Positions 12,859 through 64,000 of a stretch of DNA of 64,000 bases are shown here, one piece after another (the first letter of the stretch is position 1; each line of letters opens with the position of its first letter). Below the pieces are notes generated by a model. That model worked only from the letters and a program-made list of their open reading frames with translations. It was not told where the DNA came from and searched no databases. Origin of the DNA: Euglena gracilis. Its lineage: Eukaryota; Euglenida; Euglenophyceae; Euglenales. A program made the translations under genes and the position numbers. The stretch covers positions 36,164,100-36,228,099 of the forward strand of contig CP154956.1 of assembly GCA_039621445.1 (NCBI GenBank), given 5' to 3'.

Positions 12859-15800
12859 GAAGTCTGAGAGGCATCAGCTGACGTCCAAGCGCATTCAAGC
12901 CATCATTGGTGTGTCCACTTGCAAGTTTGCAAATGTCACTCTGAACAAAGTGTTGTTTGGTGAATATTGTGAGGCAAGTAATGTTTTAAATTCATTTTTA
13001 GTGTGCGTTGTGCTGCAGATACTCTTGGTAGGCATGAAATGAAATCAAAATGAAACGCAGGAATACTCAAGTATGCAAGAGCATATGGTCTGGGTTCTGT
13101 GATTGAGGGAGGGATTGCAATTTATGTGCGTTCAGTGCCTGGTGCCTGACCACACAGAACTCCCTCGCACTGCAGACACCATGACGGAGGTCGTGTTCCT
13201 GTACATCGGCCGAGGGCTGTTCGAGGAGCACAAGACGATGTTCGCGCTGTTGATGGCGTGCAAGATCGAGCTCCGCGCCGGCAACCTGACCCACACCAGC
13301 TTCCAGACGCTGCTGAAGGGCGGCGCCGCGCTGAACCTGTCCGACGTGCGGCCCAAGCCCTTCATGTGGATCCCGGACAAGGCGTGGCTGAACGTCATCG
13401 CCCTGGCGGACTCGGTGAAGACGTTCAAGATGGTGCCCGACCTCATCCAGCGCAATGACCAGATGTGGAGGTACTGGTGGGACCAGGAGGTGTGCCCCAC
13501 GACGTGTCTTGCCCACCCCCTGGGCAACAAGGTTTGAGTTCCCCGCCTCTCAGCACCTGTGCTTTTTTTGCCGGACAGTTCTTCCTGGTATCTTCCTGGT
13601 ATCTGAGAGATTGCACATGAGAAACCTGATCAAACAGAGATCAATGAAGACACTCACCTCAGATTTGGTGATGGGTTTTGTGGGACCCCCCCCCCCCCCC
13701 CGGGGATCCTGGGCCAGAGGCCCGGGTATGAGTTTCTGTGTGAAGCGCGATTTTTTTGGGTCTTTGCCCCCTCTGGGGAAGGGGGTTCCTGCACCGGGCT
13801 GGGTAGAAGGGGAGACCCCCTGGGGGTCTTAAAAAGAAGCCTTGTTAGGGCATTTGGTTGCACGCGGAGAGATCCTGCTGTCTTTCCATGTTGTCTTTGG
13901 AGGGTCTTCGAGCCGTTCCGCGTCAATCTGGCTTTCCATTGTACTTCTGGAAATGTTTTCATGGCACTTTGCCTCGAAAATTGCATTCAATTTGTTACTT
14001 TTTATGTAAGGGGAAGAACATTTTGCACACCCCCATATTTTCCCTGCCTCGGGCCCAGAGCTCCAGATATGTGTTTTTTGAAGAACCCCTGCACTGCGAG
14101 GAGCCTGCCCCCCCCCCCTGGACTGCAGGTGACCCACCGGGCTGGGGAGGTGGCAGCTCCACTTCCTGCCTGCAGGCGCCGGAAGCGCAGAAGATCCCCG
14201 ACATCGACGACCGCCTCGATGCGTTCGAGCGAATGCTGCTGGTGCGCTCTTTCCGCGAGGACCGGACGCTGCTGTCCGCCCTGGACTACATCAAAATCAC
14301 CCTCGGCCAGCGCCCCCCGCCACATCGACGCCCCCCCACCCCCCTGTTCGTCTCCTCCCCCCCCTCCCTTCCCCTCTGATAGCCTTTAGTGTCATTTGTT
14401 GAACAGTCCAGAGGTAATCCCCCGGATGAAATCTGTCTGAGGGGCGCTGCCGCCGGGCCGATGTATGCGGAACCACAGCAGCTGGACCTGGAACCGGTGG
14501 TGGACGAGACCCACGGCTTGATGCCGACCCTTTTCCTGCTGTCGCAGGGGTCGGACCCGAACGGCCTCCCCTTCCAACTCTGTTCTCCAATTTCCATTGC
14601 AACAACATGTCCTTTCTGTGCTTTCTGTGCTTTCTGCTCTCGCACACCAGATATCTCATTCCGCCGATGAATTATTTCTGGTGTTGTCCCGTTGCAGGCC
14701 ATCGCAGGCCATGTTTTTCTCACTTTGAAAGACGACAGAAGGGGTTGGAAGACCTTGAGGCAGCCTGTCCCAAAAAATGGAGCTTTTTTTTCATTCAAGA
14801 AATACCTCTCCAAAGCAGGGCAGGGAATCGAAGGAGGTGCCGACCCCGACCGGACAGATCGAGGGGATGGCCAAGAAGCGGAAGAAGAAGATCAGCGCCA
14901 TCAGCATGGGGCAGGGGCAGGAGCCCGCCGCCCACGCCCTCGTGCAGCACGGGTTCGCCAGCGGCGACTGGGTGCTGTGCCAGAACTGCCACTTGGGGCT
15001 GCCCTTCCTGAAGGAGGTGTGCCCTAATTACCCCGGCCACAACACTCAAGTGGTCAGTTGCTATGCAAATGGGTGATGCGTGGGCGCTGCAAACTATTGC
15101 ATTTATTAGAAACGTGCCAGCCCTCCACATATGATCAAATTTCAATCATGTCGGTCGTTTGTTCTTCGTTTCTGTTTGCTGGGCGACCCGTCTCCTCCTG
15201 CCTGTGCGAAGCATTCAGTGTTTGCAGCGGTCAACCCCCTCCACTCAACACAAATGGCTTTTTCCGCCGCCTCCGTCTCAACTACCCCCCCCCCCCCAAC
15301 CCACAACACAGCTGCTGGAGGTGCTCATCAAGATGGACCGGGCCAACGTGCACGACGAGTTCCGGCTGTGGATCACGGCGGAGCCCACCCCGCTGTTCCC
15401 CATCGGACTGCTGCAGATGTCCATCAAGCTGACCAACGAGCCGCCACAGGGGATGCGCGCCGGCATCCTGCGCTCGTACTCCTGGATGTCCCAGGGCCAG
15501 GGGGTGGCCTGGGGGCCGCACGCCACACGACACACATCACAGGCCGGCGGAATTCTCGTCGAGGCCAACCCCGCCCAAGGTTGGGGGGAGGGGCTGCCTG
15601 CAGGCACTCCAAGGCACCCAGATCCGACCCCCACAGGGGGGGGGGCACACGGCACACAGGGAGGGCAAAGGGCCAATGCACTTCGGTCCCGAAGGCTTTC
15701 CAGACATGGCTTATTTTGGGCACTTTTTGACCCACGACCAGGCAGGCACTGACCCGGGGGGGGGGGGCATGCCTGCCACCTCCACAAACACACAAAAGGT

Positions 15801-17352
15801 CCAGAGGCGGACAACAGCGCCAGGCCACAGGGGGGATAAAAGGAACCAAAAAAGCAGCAGTGCACACAGGGGGGCCCCCCAGGTTGGTACAGGATAATCA
15901 CCCTGAACTCTGAACAAGAAAGGGGGTTCCTGTGAAACTGAAGGTCAAACCCTGCTTGCGACCTCTTCGACAATTTCCGGCGCGTGGAGTGGCGTCCCAT
16001 GCTGTACACGCTGTGCCATCTGCACTCTGTCGTGCAGGTGTTCCTCACTGCCTCCTCCTCCCTTGCTTGAGATTGTTTGCTGCTGTGACTTGTGTGGCCG
16101 GGGCTGCCACCCAAGCAATCTCCTGTGTTCTTTTGTGTGCTCGACATTGAATCAATCCCCCCAACCTTTTCAGCTGCTACGGCCCTGAGTTCATTCAGTT
16201 TTTTTTGTGCCCAGATCGAGATATCCAACCTCTGGCAGACTGAGTTCATTCAGTTTTTTTTGTGCCCAGATCGAGATATCCAACCTCCCCCAAGAGATCC
16301 CCATGCCAATCAGGAACGCAGGAAGTTCGGCCCGATCGGCTGGTGCATCCCGTACGAGTACAACTTCGGCGATTGGAGTGCCAGCTGCCAGTTTGTGCAG
16401 AACCACCTCACGATGCTGGGCGACACGCAGGATCCGTCACCGGAAGGGCACAACGCTGCTAACGAGCGCTTTTGAGTTTAATTGAGCAGCAGCTTTTTTG
16501 ATTAGTCCTGCGGCTGTGATGGAAGGATGCTGTTTTGACAATTTCGGCTTTTTCCCTAATCTCTCAAGGAGTGTCGAATTATCAACCTTGATGCATTTGC
16601 CGTGATTTCTTTTTTTATGTTTGTCGAATCCTGGGAATGATCCCAAGAAAGGTGTCCCTGTGTCATGGGACACTGTGCGCTACATGATTGCTGAGATTCA
16701 GTATGGTGGCCGTGTCACAGATAACAAGGTGTGTTTTTAATTCTGTGCTCCTGGGCCAAGCGAGTGGCTGGTGGTGCTTCTTGGTGTGGCGAGTGGAGTC
16801 ATATGGGAATTGCTGGCTGGACCCCTGCTTCTCAGGACCGTGTGCTGCTGGCCACGCTCACGGAGGTGTTCATGGCGCCGCGGATTTTGACACCGGACTT
16901 CAAGTTCTGTCCCCGCTACCAGATCCCCCGGTTTGAGGAGATCCTGAAGCACCGCGAGTTCATCGCCGAGAACATGCCCGAGGTCCTCTCCGTATTCGGG
17001 AACGCCCAATTTATCCCTGTCGCTGCACTGCAATGGAGACAAAGAAAAAAGGCGGAGATCCAACCGGTCACATCTGGCTCTCCTCGGAAATCAACGAGAC
17101 CATTCAGTCCCAGGTCCCATACAAATCAAGATTGTGCAACAAATTCAGAAGTGCCTTTTTGTCAAATTTTAAGTTTAATATTTTGATATTTTGCTGTGAA
17201 GTTTTGAGTTTTGGCATTGATTGTGGGATGGGTGCCCCCCATGGGCCTAAAAAAATCTTTGTCCTCAGGTCGATACTCCCGAGGTGTTCGGCCTGCACTC
17301 CAACGCAGACATCACCTACCGCCTGCGGCAGGCAGCCTCTGTCCTGGGCACC
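12859..17352 (+). CDS. Dynein AAA6, copy A (11 exons)
   Basis: Exons 12859-12908, 13176-13489, 14176-14304, 14455-14559, 14849-15016, 15312-15494, 15960-16037, 16314-16424, 16639-16728, 16836-16982 and 17269-17352. All have the same lengths as in copy B and stay in frame. They carry [57 protein letters not shown] and [14 protein letters not shown]. Nonconventional introns are 14305-14454, 15495-15959 and 16425-16638. The intron 12909-13175 is only 267 bases because it lacks the 2.67-kb element of copy B. A one-base difference from copy B near 17018 lies in intron, not coding sequence. Confidence 0.88.
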
Positions 17353-18117
17353 ACCCAGTGGGCCACCCGCCTGCACTTCCTCCCTCCTAGGGGGTGACTG
17401 ACTGTGGGTTCTTGCCACAAATAATCACAAACAATCACAACCAGTACAATTTTGGTGATTCCCAAAATCACGAAGAATCACAAGTAATCACAAATGGGTT
17501 TTTCCCTTTTATGAATTCTGAAAACTGGGTTTTCTATCAAGCATTGATTTCCCTAAAATGCGGTATTCAGACAAAAATGGTCACCAATGGCCAAATGTGG
17601 GGGGGGGGGACGACCAAATTTGTAACAATTCAGCCAAAAGAAGCCCCCAACATTAAAATTTTTTTTTGAATTCAATTTGTATTTGATTTTCAGAAACAAG
17701 CATTTTTTTTGCAAAATTCTTCAGAATTCTACATATTCTCACAAAATCCTGCACAGTACCACAAAACATTGAGATTGCATATTTTATTTTAAGTGTGTAT
17801 TGATGTTTTCTGCAAGGTAACTAAACATTGGATGATTTTTTTTGGGAAGCACAAATGATGTCGAATTATCATGAGTAATCACGAATCGGAACCAAGTGTC
17901 ATTCAAAACCCTGCGTGACTGACTGGTTTCTGGAAATGTGGAAGAGACCCCGGCGGGTTGTATGGCCCCAGTCCAGCTCAAGTGGCCCCAGTGCAGCTTG
18001 AGCTTGAGCTTGAGCTGGCTTGCGCTTCTCCACCGAAAGGTCGCTGGTTTGGCAGCGCGGCCGTCAGGGCCGTGGCTTCAAAGACCACTGCCCCCCCTCG
18101 GGTGGGCCGCTGGGCCC

Positions 18118-19804
18118 ATCCTGGACATCCAACCGCGGCAGTCCAGCGGCGGGGGTGGGCTGTCCCGCGAGGAGCAGGTCGTCATCCTGGCGGACGACCT
18201 GCTGAAGAAGCTGCCCTCGGCGTGGAAACAAGGACCATGTCAAGGAGTGCATGGTCAAGATTGGCCACCGCCAGCCGCTGAACATCTTCGCCTCCCAGGA
18301 GGTGGACCGCCTGCAGGTGTGAGGCCACTCCCGCAAGGTCCCCTCCCCCGGGGTGGGGGGAGGATGAGAGGATCCTCCTCATTTTGGCCTAACTCAGAAT
18401 TCAAATGCCACGGGTATTTTTGCACATGTGGTATTCAAGGATTTTGGCCAAATCATGTGCATTTGCGCATGATTTGTTCAACAGGGTGAAGGATGTGGCG
18501 TCTCTGCTCTGAAACCACAAGACGCGATGACCCTCGGACATGGTGAACCTTGGACCCAACCATGGCTGCAGTCTCGGGGATTGGACCCAGAGAAGTGCGT
18601 CCAATCTCCATGTTTTGACACATTAAAGAGGTCGCAACGGCTCGTGTTTGAAAACTTGGTAAGCGAAAGTGAAATTGGGAGATCATTTGTGTCTCAGCTG
18701 TTGGTACCCGGCGGCTGAGGGGCCATGCATTGATTAAATGGGAGAAGGAGTTTGTTGACCAGAGGCCGTGTGCAGATGTGCCCAACAGCAGGTGCCAGGG
18801 TGCAGAATGTGCCAAGGCGCATGCATGTCCTCTCACAAGCAGGTAACACACAGCCAAGCACCTATGGTGATTCAGGATCCCAAACCCAGTCACACCCTGC
18901 CACACCCAGTCATGCTCAGAGAAATCCCAGTCATCTCAACTTAATCCCAGCAGAGATGATGCAGACACCCCCAGCCTTTGGTTTGAAGCAGGGTGAGCCG
19001 AGTGTGCCTCAAGTTAATCCATTTGTGCACAAGCGCCCGTTTGAACACAACAAGCGCGTGCATGCGCGCATGATCTGGGGCTATTCACAGAGAAGTGTGA
19101 ATAGGTGAATAGGGTGTGCGGCACTTCGAGCATGTCCAGGGTGTTGTTACAGTGCTTTGTGGGAAGGTTGTGCAAGCCGTCTCGCAGCGTCTCCAGGCCC
19201 TGATGCTGAAAGTTAGTCGACCAGAGGGTGTTTGGGTTTAGAAAGTGATGGATAGGCGGTGTGACGGGTGAAGGCGGGAGAACCTTCAGGGTGTGGCTGT
19301 TTGCATTGGGCACAGGGTTTGTTGTCGCCGTGAAACAGAAGCGGAGAAGGAGCAGCTTTTTTCCAGCCTCGGACCACCCTTCCCCCCATTGGGTTTTATT
19401 TTTTTCCAGCCGCCTGAAGGACAGTAATGGATTTTTGCCTTTTGGCAGCCAGCAGCCTTTTTCCAGCCAGCCCAAATATTCCAGCCAGGCATTTGCTTAA
19501 GGGATTGCAGTACCCCCCCCCCCCCTGGGGGGGGGCTGGACTGCAACTAGTCCAAATTTGGCTAGTGGGATTCCTAGCTAGTGGAAAAAAATTTTCCAGT
19601 GACCGGCGCAAAGCGCCGAAAATTTTTTTGGGACCCCGTCGAAACAAAGGGTTGCATTTCCTTGGTGGGGACGCGATGAAGATCTCTGTGGCGCCTTCTT
19701 CCAGGTTTCGCGCCGACTGGCCATGGACTGGGGGGGGCAGCCTCCCCACGGCTTCGGCACAGGTGGTCATCGTGCTCGTGAAGCGGACGCTGCAGGACCT
19801 GAAG
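18118..19804 (+). CDS. Dynein C-terminal domain, copy A (2 exons, broken and cut off)
   Basis: Exon 18118-18316 is 199 bases against 198 in copy B because of an extra A near 18229, which shifts the frame after KKLPSAW. Exon 19763 begins VVIVLVKRTLQDLK and is identical to copy B only to 19804. Beyond that the sequence turns into a TCTCC tract instead of continuing to LAIAGTIVMS. No later C-terminal exon occurs before the linker exons at 20268. Confidence 0.8.
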
Positions 19805-20267
19805 GCTGCTATCCTATCCTCTCCTCTACCTCTCCCCTCCTCTCATCTCCTCTCCTCTCCTCTCCTCTCCTCTCCTCTCCTCTCCTCTCCTCTCTCTCCT
19901 TCTCCCTCCTCTCCTCATCCTCTCCTCTCCTCTCCTCTCCTCTTCTCCTCTCCTCTCTCTCCTCTCTCTCCTCTCCTCTCCTCTCCTCTCCTCTCCTCTC
20001 CTCTCCTCCTCTCTCCTCTCCTCTCCTCTCCTCTCCTCTCCTCCTCCTCTCCTCTCCTCTCCTCTCCTCTCCTCTCTCCTCTCCTCTCCTCTCCTCTCCT
20101 CTCCTCTCCTCTCCTCTCCTCTCCCTCTCCTCTCCTCTCCTCTCTCTCCTCCAATCTCCCTCTCCACTCCCCTCTCCCTCCCTGGCCCCTCCCCCCCCCC
20201 CCACCCCCCCCCTCCCCATCCCGTACCCCCTCCACAATCCCCCAACCACCCCCACCCACCTGGGGGC
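19805..20267. repeat. TCTCC pyrimidine tract at the copy A / linker junction
   Basis: About 400 bp of CTCTC/TCTCC units followed by C-rich sequence, with no AG anywhere. It sits between a dynein exon cut mid-codon on the left and a linker exon on the right whose upstream partner is missing. Confidence 0.95.
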
Positions 20268-62716
<42,449 letters not shown>

Positions 62717-64000
62717 GCGTTTGCTTGGCCGGGCTGCCATCCCTGGCAGCGGCCCCAACAGAGGACGTGGTTGGCAGGCCGGGCCGCCTGTGCCACGCTC
62801 CACTCGCTCATTTTCTCAAGTGCTGGAATTGTTTTTTTTCCACCTGGCGTTGTTGCAAAACCTTTGTAAGGCACTTTGGAGGCGCACCATTTGGATTCCT
62901 CCTTTAGTACACTGAAATTAGAAATACATTGTGTCTACCAAACAAAGCTAGCAACGAAGTGTGCGTTTTTGTTTGATTTTGTTTTCAGGGATAATAGCAT
63001 CTCTGATAAGGCCCAACCTCAGTTCTTCTGGTGTTGGGTTGGTTTGAACTTTTAAACTTTTAAACTCAACACAATTCATGGGCATTTCAAACGAGTGCCC
63101 CTCTGGGTGAAATGTTTTGCTTGGCCACATTATTTGATGCCTTTGCAGTTTGATTGCAGGGCTGAATAGGAATCTGGAAGCTGCAAGTTTTTTTTTGCGG
63201 GTTTCTAATGCGGAACAACAAAGTCTTGGCAAAAGTTACTAGTCTATTTGTCTTTTGTTGTGAGTTGCCCATTGTTTCTGTGCCATCTGCACACACGTCT
63301 TTCTCAACACTTGTTTCGAGACAATTTTGCCAAAAACCATTTGCTGATGAGCTGCAGATTCAAATTTGAATCATGTGGTGAGGCTTCCAATGAGTGGTAT
63401 CAAGTGAGATACAAATTGCTTTGCACTTTGTTGTTGATTTTTTTTTTTTTGCACAATCTGCCATTTTTTTCCAAACGTTCTTCACAAAAAATCCTGCCAA
63501 ATTTTCCGGACTGTTTTTGGCCAAGGCCGCCAAATTTCTCCGTCCCCAGTTTTCTCGCCTCCAGTTATTTTTGGCACCAAATTTTTCCTCCCCTGTATTT
63601 CTTTTTCCCCCAAAGGATGTGTGGAAGTGATATGATTTCTTTCAGTACAGTCTGAGGAGCAATCATTGAGATTTGCTGAAAGCAACTGAGCAACACAGCA
63701 ACGCCATTTGAGTTTGTATTCCAGAGCCCCGATGCCGTATTCTGTTTCGTTGCTATTCTGGTGAATGTGTTCTTTGTGTGCAGGGAGTGACAGCTGCATG
63801 GTGAATCATACCAGTGTGTGTTGCCTACCCTCCCCCCAAGGGGTGGCTGGTTTTTTCCAGTGTGATTTTCTGTTGGGTTCCGAAAGTGCCCGCACAGCAC
63901 TGAAATGAAAAGCACACACTGGCTCTAAAACGTTCTTTGGCAATTGCCCACCTCTGGTCCCGAACCCTCTTTCTCGTCATTTTTCTGGATATTTGTTAGA
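62717..64000. other. Downstream of the dynein stop, no gene seen
   Basis: The first few hundred bases should include the 3' UTR. No AATAAA-type signal, no open frame with recognisable protein similarity and no RNA gene were identified. Confidence 0.6.

Larger units (their letters stand above)
471..19804 (+). pseudogene. Copy A: truncated duplicate of the dynein 3' half (28 exons)
   Basis: Bases 1-19804 repeat 34210-57410 exon by exon. Exon lengths match throughout except two with one- or two-base insertions (9478-9621 and 18118-18316). The copy starts inside a CA tract, so its AAA4 P-loop exon is not present, and it stops inside the exon that starts at 19763: identity with copy B ends at 19804/57410, after CTGAAG. 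The final four exons of the gene are missing. As it stands it cannot encode a complete motor. It may be the other haplotype mis-ordered by the assembler, or a partial tandem duplication; the sequence alone does not decide. Intron structure, including the nonconventional introns, is the same as in copy B. Confidence 0.7.

Noticed and set aside
15495-15760. Reading the AAA6 exon on past SWMSQ as coding
   Set aside because: The continuation is intron: it lacks dynein similarity and begins with the ggcCAG nonconventional start.
17010-17030. Apparent frameshift in copy A relative to B after the [10 protein letters not shown] exon
   Set aside because: Homology ends the exon at 16982 (53271 in B) at a GT donor, so the one-base difference is intronic even though copy B stays open past it.
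19805-20267. Open frames in the TCTCC tract
   Set aside because: Low-complexity Ser/Leu/Pro and Glu/Arg/Gly translations on both strands with no protein character.
62717-64000. Short open frames on both strands downstream of the stop
   Set aside because: No recognisable protein features, no consistent exon signals, and AT-rich composition unlike the GC-rich dynein exons.

Overview
This is a nuclear genomic window from a flagellated eukaryote, almost certainly a euglenid (Euglena-like). All recognisable coding sequence belongs to one gene, an axonemal outer-arm dynein heavy chain of the DNAH5/DNAH8 type (Chlamydomonas gamma-chain class). The exons are GC-rich and short (35 to 339 bases). The introns are long and full of microsatellites and transposon relics. 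The euglenid call rests on the introns. Besides ordinary GT-AG introns, at least 12 junctions fixed by protein homology have no GT/AG. Instead they carry CAG at intron positions +4 to +6 and CTG at -8 to -6, with the two ends able to pair. That is the signature of euglenid nonconventional introns. With these introns removed the dynein reads through with conserved spacing.

Layout: (1) 1-19,804 is a first copy of the 3' half of the gene (AAA4, stalk and microtubule-binding domain, AAA5, AAA6, start of the C-terminal domain). It begins inside a CA tract and is cut off mid-exon. (2) 19,805-20,267 is a pyrimidine (TCTCC) tract at the junction. (3) 20,268-33,737 holds the C-terminal part of the linker, then AAA1, AAA2, AAA3 and the start of AAA4, present once. 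(4) 33,738-34,679 is an intron with a large CA tract matching bases 1-340. (5) 34,680-62,716 is the second copy of the 3' half, this time complete to the stop codon. (6) 62,717-64,000 shows no gene. The 20,268-62,716 path has 54 exons and about 8.85 kb of coding sequence (roughly 2,950 codons). The dynein tail and N-terminal linker are not in the window.

The two 3'-half copies (A and B) are nearly identical in exons and alignable through introns, but differ by whole insertions. B has a 290-bp hAT-type MITE with an 8-bp target duplication and a 2.67-kb terminal-inverted-repeat element packed with TTGCGC-N4-GCGCAA palindromes. A has a 420-bp TA-flanked element. This fits two haplotypes joined by the assembler, or a recent partial tandem duplication. 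Each copy also carries private one-base frameshifts. An intron shared by both copies contains a decayed hAT/CGGBP1-like transposon gene.

The protein is a minus-end-directed axonemal motor: ATP hydrolysis in the AAA ring (mainly AAA1) is coupled through linker, stalk and C-terminal domain to sliding of doublet microtubules in the flagellum.
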